64,000 nucleotides of DNA from contig CM028884.1 in NCBI GenBank assembly GCA_016801885.1, forward strand, positions 25,209,505-25,273,504. Direction: 5' to 3'. Every line of letters starts with the position of its first letter. Within the stretch, counting starts at the first letter, position 1. The notes under the pieces were generated by a model. It saw nothing but the letters and a program-made list of their open reading frames with translations, had not been told where the DNA came from and did not search any database. This DNA is from Toxotes chatareus. Lineage: Eukaryota; Chordata; Actinopteri; Toxotidae. The position numbers and the translations under genes were made by a program. Positions 11,960 to 25,385 of this stretch are shown here, piece after piece.

Positions 11960-14900
11960 TCACTTTATGCTGAAGGCATCTTTCAAACCTTTCAGTGCTT
12001 GTTCCTTTGTGATATTCCTCCAGGCCTCTGGAACATCAGCTGGCTTGGCCTTGTATTTTTTAGCAAATCTGTCATTGTATCGTACCAGGACATATTTCCA
12101 GTAGTCAGATGCCTCTATGGTGGGATCTGGAGGAATACGCCAGTCTGGATAGTACGTGGGGTAGTCCTTGTAAGGATACCACTCTCCTTTGGTGTCTGAG
12201 TTTCTAAATTCACGATTACTGTGCACATCAGTTGTACACAGTGTTTCAACCAGCTTGTCAGTGCCATCATGAGTGAAATTACAAAGACCTTGTGGCCGAT
12301 GCACAGCTGCATGATGTTGCTTGTGTTCTTTGCCTCCAGCATCACAAGGAACTTTACAAAATGGACATTGTTCTCCACAACCAAACACCCGCTTGAAAAG
12401 CTCGTCCTGTGGTTTGGTTGGAAGCTTGTTCAAAGTCTCAGTGATGTCTTCAGAGTTTGAGAATTCCTCCTGAAGCTGCTCCTTCATTTCACTCAGTGAT
12501 TTGATGAGGTTCTTTGTAAACACATGACAAGTGCTTTTGATTTGAAACAAGGTGGTTTTTTCAGCCTCCACTGAAATCGAGATGTCTTTAGTCAAATGCT
12601 GGCGCAAGTTGCTGATGAGCTTTGTGATGCTCTCCTTGTTGTCTGGCAGCAGAGTGCCGTCCTTTTCTTTTGTGGCCTCTTTCAATGCTTCTGTGAATTT
12701 GTGAACTATGACCTGCAGATTCTTGTTCTTCAGTTTGCACAAAGTCTTGTCCTGTGACATCTGTCGCACAATGTGCTGAAATATCCAATCCTTAACATAT
12801 ACTTCATAGTAACAAATGTACTTGACAAAACTATTGAAATCTTCCTTTTGCAGCATCTCCTTCTGAATGTTGTACTGGAAAAATAAACGAGAACCATACT
12901 CAGCTGAATGGCAACTTGCCAAAATTTCATCCACAATATCCACTCCCAATGATCTACTGATGTACTGTTTCACAGCAGGTTTGATACAAACCCGGACAAA
13001 ATCATTTGCTTTGCGTTGGCTGTGATCTTGCTTATTGTATAAATCAAGAAAGTCTGATAGGTACTGAGTCTTGTATTTCTCCAGCTCAGTGTGAGGATTG
13101 TTATCGGACAAGAATTTCTTGTGCATTCTGAGAAATTCTCTTGAGGCAATGCCACAAATGTGAAGTTTCAGATCAATCTCAAACTGTGTATTTGTTTTGT
13201 TTTGTTTGTAGCTTTGTGCAAGGAATTTATCAACTTTTTCAAGAAGATCTTTTGTGAAAGAGTCTTGGTAATCTCCATTTGTCTTTACTTTATCAAGTAT
13301 AAACCGTTTACAAGACTCAATGACACTGTCTGCAAAGCCCTGTAAATGTCCTCTCCACAAATGTTGTAACTTTTCCAAAAAGGAGTCTACGTGATCACTT
13401 CTAGTTTGAAATGGACCCCTCCCCATTTCCTTTAGGTCTCCAATGTTCTGTAGTATCTCATTGACTTTAAGATTTGAGAAACTTTTTCTCAGTTGCTTCA
13501 GGACACATGCTGCAATATCTCGCTCTTTCAGGCCAGAGACATTTACAGTGGCTTCAGCCCACATCTTTTCGAATTCATCTGTCAACTGTTTATTGGTCAG
13601 TCTGGACTCTTTGCAGTCACCCAGGAGCTTCATGACCCGCTCTTCAATGACTCCTCTGTATTCTCTCTGAATGTCCTGAACCTTTTTTGAATTTATTTTT
13701 AGTTCAAGGATGCAATCCAGTTCAGTGTTGACAGAGTGTTGAATCTCTTTCGCAAGGCTGTTGATACTGTTGACAAAGTCACCCTTGTATTTCTCTATCA
13801 GATGTACACGTCTGCCTGCCATTTTGTAGTAGTCGCAGAGTTTCTCCTTCATTATTGTTTGCTGGTCGGATATTTTGTTTGACACCTCAGATTTTTTTGT
13901 TCCAACCACTCTGTTCCATGTTTCCACCCCAGAGTCATTGTCAGCATTTAAGATTTCTAACTCTGCTTCTGCTTTCCAGGAGAGAATCTCTTTTCTGAAC
14001 TCCCATTCCCACTGATTGAACTCTTTGCACAAGTTGTCATAGGCATGAGCCACAAGAGTGTTTCTGAAACTAAAGATGAAGTTCTCATATTTTACTGCTT
14101 TCCACAGATTTCTCATCCATTCTAGAAACTCTGGGATCTGTGAGGCTTCAGTGCGTCTGTCACTTTTCACTGTATCCAAAAGATTTTTCTTGAAATCAGC
14201 TACAGCTTCACTGTAACCTGTGTTTACTGGTGCCATCGGTGGTGTTCCATGCCAGAGTCCTGGGATGTTCCAGTTGTTCTTTTCCATGTCATAGTCCAGC
14301 ACATCTGTGAATGCTTTAATAGAATGCTGCTTTTCCATTTGGGCAGCAATTTGAGTCATTTCATTGAGCTGGTCCAAGAGATTCTTTCTTTCTGTCATGT
14401 TCCTGGTATGAGCTGAAACTGCAGCAACATTCTGGTGTACAAAATGACAAACTGGCTTTTTTCCAATTTGTTTCATTCTCAAGAATGCATGAACTGCAAT
14501 TTGCAAGACATCTTTCATTTCGGCTGCGTTTTCCATTGCGATGTTGATAATGGTGACATCGCTCAAGCCAATGACAAAGGTTGCCAGTTGATTGTCATGC
14601 TCGTAACTGTCCTCTAGTTGTGCCAGATCGGGAGACTTAAGACCCTCAGTGTCAATGAGGACAATGAAGTCAAGATTCAAGTCACTTTGTATGTCCGCTC
14701 CAACTTTGAGGAAGAGCATGAAAGCTCCTCTCGTGCATCTGCCACTGCTGACAGGGAACTGCACTCCAAACATGGTGTTGAGGAGCGTTGACTTCCCAGT
14801 ACTTTGAACGCCCAACACGGTCAGTACCAAGAGTCTGCTCTTCTCTCCAACCTTCTTGTGAAGCTCCATCAGCACATCAGTCACCCATCTCTCTGGGATG

Positions 14901-16626
14901 TTGGAAGCATCTCCATCCAAGAGCTCTAAAGGATATCCATCCAACAGCATTTCAGCAGCCAGACCAGGGAGACAAGACATTTCATTAACAGTGATTTGTG
15001 ATTGTAAGGAAACTTCATAGATCAGTCCCATCTCTCTCATGTAATGCTCTATTCCTAAAGAGCTATCCAACAATGCCTGATCTAACTCTGCTATGAGTTT
15101 TGCATCCTTCTTCTTGCATTGCTCTTTGAATCTGTTTCGTAGCTCAGACAGTTTGTTCCGTGAATGTGTGTTAAACTTGAGTTTCATCCATTTGAGAAAA
15201 ACATCTCTTTTCTCTTTGTCACCTGTACTTAAGTACTCAGTAAAATTCTTCATTCCTTTGGACAGTTTGCATTTTCTTTGCTCTTCCCTGATTTGTTGTT
15301 TTTCTTCCCGCAGCTGAGATTTATACTTTTCAATTCCTGAGTCACCAGATTTCTTCAGTCTACACTCTTCCTTTTCTAGCTGTGCTAACCTTTTCCAATT
15401 CTCTCCTTGCAAAGGAAGTTGTTGTTTTTTGTAGTGTGGTATACTCCGCACCCCAATTCCATCCATGATCTCCTCAGCTGCTTTCTTCTGTTCGTAAGTT
15501 TTGCTTTCGTCCACGGACAGACCAAGTTCAACAGCTTTGTCAACCATATTTGCGATGCTTATTGTGGTTTTTACATCCAACAGGGATGTCTTGATGGCTT
15601 CACAAAGCTTCTTTGAAAACTCTGCAACATTTAATCTTGAGTCTTTGATCTTCACTCTGCCATTTGGTAAATCCAGTTCATCCAGCAATGTCTTGACAGA
15701 CATCATGTCCTCTCTTGAATTCCCTTCCTTGCGATTAACAAGTAGGAAGAGTTTGGATTTAACATCCTGAAGAGACGTCAGAATCCTGTGCTCATTTTCT
15801 TCAACTTTGTCCAGGAAAACAAAGGTAGCAGTTGATACTTGAAAAAGAAAGTTGAACTGTGTGAGTGACTCACAAATGTCTCCTCGCAAATTTGCGAAGG
15901 CAATTGGCTCTGGAAATGTGTCAAAATTTTCTCTGCCAGAGGGAAGGAACCAGCAAACCTCTACCAATCCATTTGCGATTTCTCTTGAAACTGCTCCTCC
16001 TTCCACATCTCTGTGTATGAAGATATTGTGATTCTGTTGGCCACTGCTGAGCACATGATTCAAAAACTGCGACTTTGATAAGCTGCAGTTCTTGAGCCTG
16101 ACGAAGGAATAGAACGGAATATTTGCTTGGACAATGTTGTCTTCAACAAACCCTCTTGATTCAGACAAACCATGTGGACACCACTCTTTGACGATGTCTC
16201 TCAGAGCCCACAGCATCAGGGTACACTGACTCTTGTTGCCAGGAGGCAACAGCAGTGGGAGAGAAAACTGGCACATTGACATCTTGAGCGCCATTTCCTG
16301 TTGCAAAAAGCTGTCAGCACAAAGGAAGAGAGCTACTATGAGGTCAAGAGGGTTAACCTTATTATATTCTTCAGAGTCATCTGCAGTGTACAGGTCTAGG
16401 TCAAAGCTATCGTCGTTTTCATCTTGACTGATTGTTAATTGTGTACAGCGCCTGCATTCAGCATTGATTTTAAACAGTTTTCTGAGAAAAGACCATGGTA
16501 TTTCCTCCACTGATAAAACAGCTTTTTCATAAATGCTGTTTTTGTTAATCTCCAAGAGAAACTGAAGCGTGAGCTTGTTGGGATAAAATTCTTCCAGTCC
16601 AAGTTTGGAGAGAAAGTTCAACAGGG
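11960..16626 (-). CDS. gvin1: GVIN1-type very large GTPase, copy 2, giant exon (intact)
   Basis: Interferon-induced very large GTPase, an immune effector GTPase of the dynamin/GBP type. One uninterrupted exon of about 1555 codons starts after the CTCTTTGACAG acceptor at 16626. The ATG at 16651 is intronic, and the true start lies in the small exons at 17340-17376 or 17671-17707, which join in phase 1. Counting 12 residues from those exons, the charged coiled-coil-like part is near residues 410-470. P-loop GVQSTGKST is near 617, DTEGL near 670, a long helical stalk-like region follows, and CPFCKVPC with HKQHH (a likely zinc site) is near 1424. It keeps about 70 residues after the G domain that copy 1 lacks. 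It is shorter than mouse Gvin1 (about 2400 residues), and I believe this is usual for fish members. Expected to bind and hydrolyse GTP, with the antiviral role inferred from family. Confidence 0.9.
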
Positions 16627-17339
16627 CTGTCAAAGAGAAAGAGAAGATCATTTTCAGAAATTAACAACAGGTCGACCCTTTTGGATTCTGTACATTTGAT
16701 TTGCAGAGTTACATGTAACTACAGTATTTCTTGGTAAATATCAGGTGAGAGCAATGACTTGGCGACTTTCTGAAACCAAAAGTCTTCATCATTACATTTT
16801 TCATGTTCTGTGTGTTGGTACAGTGTGTTAAAGAGTTGTTCATAGGCGCACTTTTTGATCTGGATCTGTTTGTGTTGTTAATACTTTTATTTACATCCAT
16901 ATTAGTTCGCAGTCTGCTTCTTCATCTTTGTTTTGTTTAGTTCATTATTAAGTCTTTTTGCATAGTCGCCATAAACTGTGGATAATAAGAATAGAACACA
17001 GAAAACAAACAAACTGGAACCTAAAAACATTAAAATGTTGCTCCACAGTGCCACTGCTGGTCAGAAACGTGACATGAAAATTTTATTGCTGCTCCTTAAT
17101 TTTACCTTGATAAACCATGAAAAAGGTACGGTAAATGATCCATCTCTGTGTTGGGTAGGGTCTGGGCTTTTCTGCAAATAGACTGGTCAAATGTTCTCCT
17201 CAGAGCCTGAAGTGCCATTTTTTTGTTACATCCTTAGACTTAACAAGAAGCTGTTTGACCCTTCACAAATTGCGTTTGTGTGTACATTCACACATAAAGG
17301 TTGAGTGGATGAACTTATATTACTTTTCTTATAGTATAC

Positions 17340-17414
17340 CTGCAAGCTCTGGTCGCTCTGTGTTCATCGTAGACATGGTCTTAATTTTCCTTTAAATCCT
17401 CTGTGTTTCAAAAC
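17340..17414 (-). CDS. gvin1: GVIN copy 2, start exon B (coding 17340-17376)
   Basis: A TTTTCTTCCAG acceptor, 38 nt of leader, then ATG giving MSTMNTERPELA, then a CAG/GTATAC donor in phase 1. Joined to 16626 it gives a continuous frame. The second Met (codon 4) is an alternative start. Confidence 0.7.
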
Positions 17415-17670
17415 CTGGAAGAAAACATACATATATGTTTTGTGTCACAGAACCAAACATTGCATTTTTGGTAACTGATTGCAGATCAGTAAGTTATGGA
17501 TGGAAACCTGGAATCAAACTTTGGGTCTCTGTCATGGTAAGAGAATTTTGAACTTTGTCCCTGCTTATTAATTTATTTAATGATTCATTTTTAATTTTTT
17601 CAATGGCCTCTGGTAATAAATGATATTGCACTTGTCTGTGTGTAAGTATTCTAGTAGTTTGGTAGTTTAC

Positions 17671-17745
17671 CGGCAAACTCTTGTCCTTCTGTGTTCATCG
17701 TAGACATGATCTGAATTTTCCCTTAACTCCCATTTGTTTCAAAAC
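17671..17745 (-). CDS. gvin1: GVIN copy 2, start exon A (coding 17671-17707)
   Basis: A duplicate of the exon at 17340-17414 with the same 75-nt length and acceptor, encoding MSTMNTEGQEFA and ending in phase 1 at a CCG/GTAAAC donor. Reading from this exon into exon B meets an in-frame TAA within the leader part of B. The two therefore work as alternative, mutually exclusive first coding exons. Confidence 0.65.
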
Positions 17746-18292
17746 CTGGAAGAAAACATACATATTATCTCTTTAGTTTCCCTGAGCCACTGTTATTTTC
17801 ACATAACCAATCATTGCACTTTTATTAAGTGATTTCAAATCAGTATGTTACTCAAAGTTGCCCTGTTTATAAAAATACTCTGGACAGAACAAACACATAG
17901 AACACAGACGGTTGAGAATAAATACATTTCATACAGGTACTTTACAACCTTGAAATCAGGTTAGATCTCCTTTAACAAAAGACCAAGTGTAATTTATAGA
18001 TTTCTTAAAGACAAACCCAAAGATCACATCTTAATAGTAACCAAATGGAAAGAAGCTATAAACTGTCCACGAGCTGGACTCTCACTGAAATCACCTATCA
18101 GTGACACACTCCTTGTCTTTAAGGTACACCAGAGTAAATAAATGATAAATCAAATTAATAAGAACATGGAACAAAAAGCCTCCTTCGTCTGTTTTCAAAA
18201 TAAAGCACTTGACTAATGATAGGGCAGTAAAACCGAGAACAAATGTAAAACAGTAAATTGGTTGCAGCATATAAAGATTGACTGAAACGTAC

Positions 18293-18316
18293 CTGACATC
18301 AGGTTTCAGCAGACTC
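18293..18316 (-). other. gvin1: GVIN copy 2, 5' non-coding first exon
   Basis: A GATGTCAG/GTACGT donor at 18293 lies about 50 nt downstream of a TATA box, so the exon is about 20-25 nt of leader. The start is estimated from TATA spacing. Confidence 0.5.
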
Positions 18317-18340
18317 TGAGGCTGTGTGTGTCAGCTGTGG

Positions 18341-18348
18341 TATTTATA
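18341..18348 (-). promoter_or_regulatory. TATA box, GVIN copy 2
   Basis: The minus strand reads GTATAAATACC, a near-consensus TATA box, with the first-exon donor about 50 nt downstream. Confidence 0.6.
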
Positions 18349-18544
18349 CTGCACAGAGAAAAGCATTCGATGCACCAGCACATCAGGTTTCTGTGACTTA
18401 TCTTGTACTTTCCCATCCAAGTTTATTCAAGGACAAATATGTCGTCCTGATGCGTTATCTGTCAACCAGCCTGGCTGAGTGCGGCCCCAAATATTCTTAC
18501 CATTTCTTAAATTGCTTTGTCGTCAAAGGAGCAACATTTTCTTC

Positions 18545-18555
18545 GTTTCGTTTTG
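18545..18555 (-). promoter_or_regulatory. ISRE-like site, GVIN copy 2 promoter
   Basis: The minus strand reads CAAAACGAAAC, 9 of 10 matches to GAAANNGAAA with only the first base off, about 200 nt upstream of the TATA box. It fits IRF/ISGF3 control expected of this family. Confidence 0.4.
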
Positions 18556-19043
18556 TCTGAAGCCACAGAGCATGAGCTCACAGCCAACCATACACATACC
18601 TGCAAACTTAAAATCTGTTTGAAAGGTTGTGTTTAGGCATGTGTTTCTGTGAGTACTTTAGAGTGAAGAGCTAAACCAACATCGGGTTCTGCTGAAAAGA
18701 ATGTTCTCCAGCCGGTGTATACACCCATGTGGATCACTGCCAGCCTCTTCTCTTGTAGACATTGTTTCTCAGAAATCGTTGACATACTTCCTCAACACTT
18801 CCGTGAAGCTAAGAGGAATCATTCTCTGTTAGCTAAAGTGGTGTGTTTTTCACATGCTCTCCAAAAGCCTTGTCAGTCCTCAGTTATAAGGACATTAAAT
18901 TGTTTGTGCATTGGTCGTCTTTGTTGGTTTGAGCAGGTTTGTCTGGTTTTGTGTGTGTTGTTATCAATCAGTGTTGTTCATTACCTTTCTTACAAGACCC
19001 TGACAAAGTACTGAGTTTAACAAAACTAACTTTAAACCATTGA

Positions 19044-19265
19044 AAGTGAGGACATTTTGGCTGGTCCCCACTTTCTCACACAACTAAATGACTCAGGATT
19101 AAGTGTTAGTTTCAGGGTTCAGCTTAGAGTTGGGTTTGGACGAACGTCAGGGTTAGGCATTCAGTTTTGATGGTTAAGGTTAGGTAAGAGGCTAGGGAAT
19201 GCATTATGTCAATGGGTATCATCACTAAGATAGAACTACAAGTGTGTGTGCGTGTGTGTGTGTGA
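19044..19265. repeat. Common teleost interspersed repeat (GTTAGG-rich, GT tail)
   Basis: Starts with 'gtgaggacattttggctggt', passes through GTTAGG-like units and 'gctagggaatgcattatgtc', and ends in a (GT)n tail. I recognise this as a very frequent interspersed repeat in teleost genomes and transcripts. It is one of the clearest hints to the type of organism. Confidence 0.75.
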
Positions 19266-22200
19266 ACAACTATGCTGTTGTGCAGTGAAACCACTGGATG
19301 GCAGCATCTTACAGTAAATACCATTGAACTGTCCCTCTCCGATTTGACAGCTGCTGTAATTTGATTGGTTCTCCACAAACTCAGCCTGACAACACCTTGA
19401 GCAAAAAAAAAAACAATTAGTTTGGTTCTCCCTCAGTTTAAAAACAGGATGTTAAACACTGCTTCTGTTATATGTGACATCACGTTTGCAGCTGATGTTT
19501 AAAAAAAAAAAAATCTCTCTCTCTCTCCTGGCCAGATCACCTTCAGTCAGGTGAAACACACAATTGCTGTCATTTTTACTACGTAATGATAAAATGTCTC
19601 TGTCTCTTTAAACTCGCAAACTGAGCATAAATTGTAGACAGCAGCAAATATTTTACACAGGTTAACAGGAGGTGCAGTAAAATGGAAACTGGACAGTGGA
19701 GGAGAAGAGAGAAAATCTAATCACTCTGTTCCCACTCTCCACCTTTAAACCAGCACCACTTCTCCTCAGTACGCCTGCCATCTTGGGGAACTTGGCTCAG
19801 TTCCTCTGTGGATTTAGTCCGTCTCAGTGTCTCTGTCTCTTCATGTGATCCCAGGCTGACTCCATGACGCTGAGATCAGGGCCCTGCGGTCGTGCTGTGG
19901 TGTTCTTGTCTCTGAGGACAGTTCTTTATTACTTCTGATGAACTGGTTAACGATTGGTTGATGCTGGTTTTCACGTTCATCTGCTGAAGACGGAAACGTT
20001 CTCTTTGCTCACCTTTGGCCGTATGAGAAGGATTTTATTACAGCTAGCCTTGAAGCCTGCTGTGGTTCAACCTCTGCATGTGTGATGTAGTGCACATACA
20101 ATGATGAATGGAGGCATCTTGTTTCCAGCAGTTAAATGTTTGGCGAAATGACGAAGGAGTAGATGTAATTATTCGATTTTTAATGGAGTCATAGAACTGA
20201 ACCGTTGAAAAACCACAGCAGACACAAATTATTATTCAAAGCAGCAGAGTGTTTTCATACGAGTCCAGAGGCTTGAATATTTTTACCTAAGCTGGAAAAG
20301 ACCTGTGTCAGTCTTACCTGGGGGAAAACGTCTGTCTGAAAAAAGAACAGAAAAAGCCCACTGCGCCAGAAAGGGGCAAATGTTCCCTGAGACAGTTTGT
20401 TCAATCTACACCAAAAATGTCTCAAAAATTCATATACACTGTCTGTCCAAGATCTGAGTCTAATGAGAAGCAGCACAAACTGGCCTGGACAGATAAATAG
20501 GAAAACTAAATAGAATGTGAGGCAGCATATTGTAAGTGGTGTTAGTAATTATGGTCTTTTGCCAATTTAATTGCAGTGCTGTAATCTAAATAGGCTTACA
20601 GAGCAACACTCTAAATTAGCAGTTTTATAATTACCACTGAACTACACGCATCTCACTACATCCCCCACTTAATTACCAACAATTTGCCTCTGCACCAGCT
20701 ATTGTTAAGCTGCAGTCTAGCAAAAAAAAAAAAAAAAGAACAATAGAATTTATTTTCAATTCATTTCAGTTGCTCTTCCAGGGCTTTCTACCAAACACCA
20801 AACAGCAGTAAGTTCACACGATAAAGAATAAGACAGTGGTAGGTCAAGATTTTCTGCATTCACACGAAAACAGGTGGAGACACCAGAGGATAAGAGGTTA
20901 TTTATTTTTTCCAAACAATGGAAGCTCATACAGTTTGGGTCTGTCTTACTTTTGCTTTTCTCCTCTTGGTTTGTTTGAACTACAGATGTTAAAATAACCT
21001 AAAACATTTGCATTTGTATGAAAAATTTTTGGTGGCGTGATATCCTCTAAAACACAGACAGAACTCTCTCTGCTCATTTTTCCGGGGAAGTTTTATGATT
21101 TTTGGATAAATTAGTATTTTCGGACGAGACAGAATAAGGAAGATCAAAAAGATCACATGAGATTGGAGAGAATTCTGAAAGATGATTGATTTCTGTCAGA
21201 AAAAGGAAAAAAAAAACATCCAGTTAAAACTGACGGTGAATGCTGTAAATCTTTTTTTTAATTCTGTGAATGTTTATTTGCGCGTTTTGTCTTGGCACCA
21301 GTTTCCCTCAGAATGCCTTTGTACATTAATGAATCGGCCCTGAAATGAAACGAGTGGGAAAAGTATGTTTAACAAGATGTGATTTGTTGGAAATGAGCCA
21401 CTGAGCATTAATTAGAAACACCTCTACACATGTAGAGCACACGCAAAAACAAAACGAGTGAAAGAGCCAGGCTCCATTTTTCCTCTGATGAGGCTTTCAG
21501 CTAAAATATCATCATTTTTCCACTGATGGAAAATATATTCAAATCAACTGAGCAGTCCCTGAGCGTTCCCCTGATTAATGTACTGTCCCATCGCACTATG
21601 AGCTCCACTGTGATGTTTCTGACAAACAAAGGACATTTCTTTAAAAACTTTCCTCACATGAAGTTTAGGACAAATTCTCTGTCCTCGTCTCATGTCAGTG
21701 ATTCTGTCGTTATCAGTCGGCTGTCAGAAGAAATGTTCCCTCGTTTGGCTTCTCTGGCTTGAAATATGTGAGTGCACTGTGTGTGTGTGTGTGTGAGTGT
21801 GAGTGTGAGAGAGAGAGTGTGTGTCTGCATTATCCTGCTCCGCTGGCAAGACAGCCACAATAGAGCTGACTAATGCAGAAATAGACTGCAGGCTAAGCTT
21901 CTTTTTCCAGAAATGTCTTGAAAAGTGAAGGGCACATTCTGTGGCCCGCTCCTGCAATATTTATATCTCCCTGTTCATCCGGTGCTGTGGAAATGTGCGT
22001 CACCAGCTTAAGTACACACACACACACACACACACGTACCTGCGATTTTCACACAAGCACAGGGAGCAGGTAAAATTATGAAGCATTATGAAACAGTGAT
22101 GTGTGTGTATGTGTGTGTGTGTGTGTGTTTGTGTGTGTGCATACATACATATGATGCCCTGTGTGTGCATCTTGATTTAAAGGGTAAAACACAGATGTAG

Positions 22201-23793
22201 TCTGTTTGTCTTTGGTGCTAATGGCTTCCTCAGACACAGCTCATTATGTCGGTGAGGAGGGAGGAGGGAGAATGAAGATGGAGAGAGAGAGGGGGAGAGA
22301 GAGAGGCAGAGGGGGAGAGAGAGCGTCTGGGGGTCTGAGCAGAACTGCATGTAGAAAAGCCAGAATTCAGATCCAAATCATCATCATTCACTTTGTGTAA
22401 TGGAAGTGCAGCGATGTGTGGATTCACTTGTGGAGGTGAGGTAAATACAGAGCTTTCATTCAGCTGCTGTGAACTGACACAACCACAGTTTCCACAGCCG
22501 ACCGACAGCATCAGGTTCGCACAACCAAACAAGAAAACATGTGGTTTGTCGTCACCTTTCAAGCTCAGCTTGTCATTGCCCAGATTTTCTGATCTGACCC
22601 GGAACAGCTGGATGATATCATTTATCAGGGGTCAGGGTTTGGGTTAAGATTCAAGAGCACAGAATTGATTAGCTTGACTCTTATTTACGACATAATTCTG
22701 ATCTTTTGGCCCAGCGAAGATATCGCTTCATCCCACGTCACCAGCTAAAACTCCAAGTGACGTGACAATTCACTGGTGTTCAAGTCAAAGTCGAGTTTCA
22801 AGTCATTGTAGTCGTGTCAGCAGTGTGGCTTCGGCCATCACGTTGGTCTGAAGTGTCTCATGTCAAGTGCTTCACCTGGTGCCACCATCAGGTCAACAAT
22901 GGAATTTGTCCAATACTCAGGTTTACGACCAAACACCTGCAAGACTGAGGACATGTCCAGATGAAGTTTGTCTCACAGATTACAGATTATTACAATCCCA
23001 GTGTAGAATTTATTTTATGTAGAGAATGGACGGTCAGTATAAAAATACAGAATGGACTGTGGGAACACCACAAGAGGACATTTGGTATTTAAATGGCAGT
23101 GGGACTTCTGTCCTCAGTCATCAGCCATCCTCGGTCTCATCCACACCATAAAACACTCAGCTGTTGTGGTGAAGGAGACATTTTGACACAGACATCAGTG
23201 GTGCGACCTCTCCTCAGAGGCCTGGGTGATTATGGCAGATTATTCGGCATCGAGGTGATTAGGACGGTGCAGCTTTACAGCCGCGGTGCCGTCTGCAGCT
23301 GTCTGACAGCGTGGCGGCCGCCAGGGGCCCGGGCGGCAGAGATCAGGCTGGAGAGCGTGCACTGTGCTTTAAATCTGAGAGAAAATTCATGATTGATCTG
23401 TGGACAGGGATCATCACCTCCTCCTGTGTCTCTGATGGACGTATTGGCTTTACATTAATTAGCAGGAAGTAATTTGGGGGAAAGCTGTCCCGCAGCAACC
23501 AGGCCTAATGTGGTAAAATTGAGGAGCCCCCCTGTCTTTGTTAGGGGACTTGGATTTGAAAGGGGGGTGGGTGGGTGAGTGGTGGTGGGTGGGGGAGTGA
23601 ATAAGGAAAAGGTAGGCAGAAGGAGGATGGGCAGGGAGGGAGGGAGGGAGGGAGGGAGGGCCATCTGCCACTGAGCGTGCTTGGTCAAAAGGCTTTTGTT
23701 GTGAAGGAGTGATGAAACAGATAGATGGTCGTTGTCACCAACCGCTGGTTTAATCAAGTGAAAGTGTCCCATCGTGTAACACGTTCACCCCCG

Positions 23794-23794
<1 letters not shown>

Positions 23795-23831
<37 letters not shown>
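23795..23831. repeat. (CA)n microsatellite
   Basis: Pure CA run of about 37 bp. Confidence 0.95.
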
Positions 23832-23833
<2 letters not shown>

Positions 23834-24899
23834 AGTGATGAATAATGATCCTTCATCCTTAATTAATAATTGAGAGTCTGGCTAAATGGATTAAACAAGA
23901 CATTTACAAATCAATCAAGAGATCTGAGGTGTGCCTAAAAAAATGATCTTTTTTCTAACTAAGGTGATGAAAACAGAGCAGAGTGTCTCCTCTGTGCATT
24001 GTGGGAAATTTCTAGGTCTCTTCGGCCTTTAATGTGTTTTATTTTGCTCCGTCTGGGTTTTTTATAGACTTAAAAAAAGAGAAGCGAAGAGTGGCAGCCT
24101 CTCATCTCCCACTGTCACCTCGACCCCAATTCAATCACCCACCTCTGCGAAGCAAGCTATGTGCGCATGCGTGTTCCCTCATCAAAGCAGCTGTGTCAAG
24201 ACGCTGTGACAGCGGAAGTTAGTCCAATTGGCCTTCAAATTAAAACCAAGAGTGAGTGGCTTGCAATCAAAGCAAACACTGACAGTTATTAAAACTATGA
24301 GAACAACAAGAAGCTTTGTATAATCAATAATATGATTTTCATTTATTTTTTATTTCCAATCAAAACCAGTTAATGTTGAAATATTGACTTGCAGTTTCAT
24401 TTCGAAGGTCTGAACCTCAAACCTTTCAGAGAACATGCTGCTGCTCTGTGTCCTGTGGACTGAAACTTTAAAACTAATGCGCCACTGTCCACTGTCCACT
24501 GGTGCAACGTGGAAGTAAAAATTAGCCTGAAACATTGGTATAATCTCTGGTTAGATAAATAACAAATAGTTAGAAAATTAAATCGAAAAATAGCAGCTAA
24601 TGTGATAAATACTTTATATATTGACTTTGAGTAATATTTTCATTGACCCATTTCAAGTTTCTCACATCTGAGGAAGATAAGTACATTTCAATGGTTGTAA
24701 TTTTTCTCTCCAATTTATAACATTTTACAGACCAAATGATGAATTAGGAGGAAAATAAATGGAAGTTTGAAGGTTGTGAGTAACAACCCTAAAAAGAAAA
24801 CTCTTTTTAGGGTCAATTATTACAAATTATCATCAAACTACAAATAATCAAGGTGAGTGAGATAGACGGATATTTTCATTAATATATTTTCCATTTTCA

Positions 24900-25385
24900 C
24901 CTTCATCGCCACAGGAGCGTTGCAGCACTCATGTTACCGAGGCGTATTTTGAAAGGAACCACCGGAAGCAACCGTTCACATCGCCCGTGCGCTGACGCAG
25001 GCGGCCGGAGCGGCAGGCAGCGGCAGTAGACGCTGTCCCATCACCAGAGCACACCCAACGGGGCTGCAGCGCACCGCTCCTCCGGCACCGACACCATGAC
25101 ACCCAGGTTCAAAACCGCAATCTGATCCGCACCGAGGACGAGAGCAGCGGAGGACTGTGGGCAACGGACGTGGAGGCAGACGAGCGCGCGCACACGTACA
25201 CACGCAAGCGCGCACACACACAGGGGGGAGACGAACATCGCCGCGACCAGCAGTCAGATCCACGGGAACGCCGACCGAGGCGAACTCCACTGCGCCGCGG
25301 AACTGCGCTTTTCGCTCCAGAAACGCGTCCCACTCGGACACCCGTCAGAAAAAATCACTCCCCGTGAGTCCTTTCACGCCAAAAC
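24900..25385 (+). promoter_or_regulatory. CpG-rich promoter and 5' UTR of BRSK2
   Basis: Base composition changes sharply to GC- and CpG-rich from about 24,905 up to the start codon. No TATA box is seen, which fits a CpG-island promoter. The transcription start cannot be fixed from sequence alone. Confidence 0.6.

Larger units (their letters stand above)
18560..24900. other. Intergenic between GVIN copy 2 and BRSK2
   Basis: No coding exon recognised. Content is a fish dispersed repeat (19044-19265), short GT/CA microsatellites (about 21779-21796, 22016-22034, 22101-22140, 23795-23831), a GGGA run (about 23635-23660), and two stretches that look like candidate conserved non-coding elements (20521-20720 and 24030-24240). 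Open frames here are short and low-complexity. Confidence 0.6.

Noticed and set aside
18560..24900. tRNA, rRNA or CRISPR-like arrays
   Set aside because: No cloverleaf, rRNA-like sequence or spaced direct repeats seen; only microsatellites and dispersed repeats.
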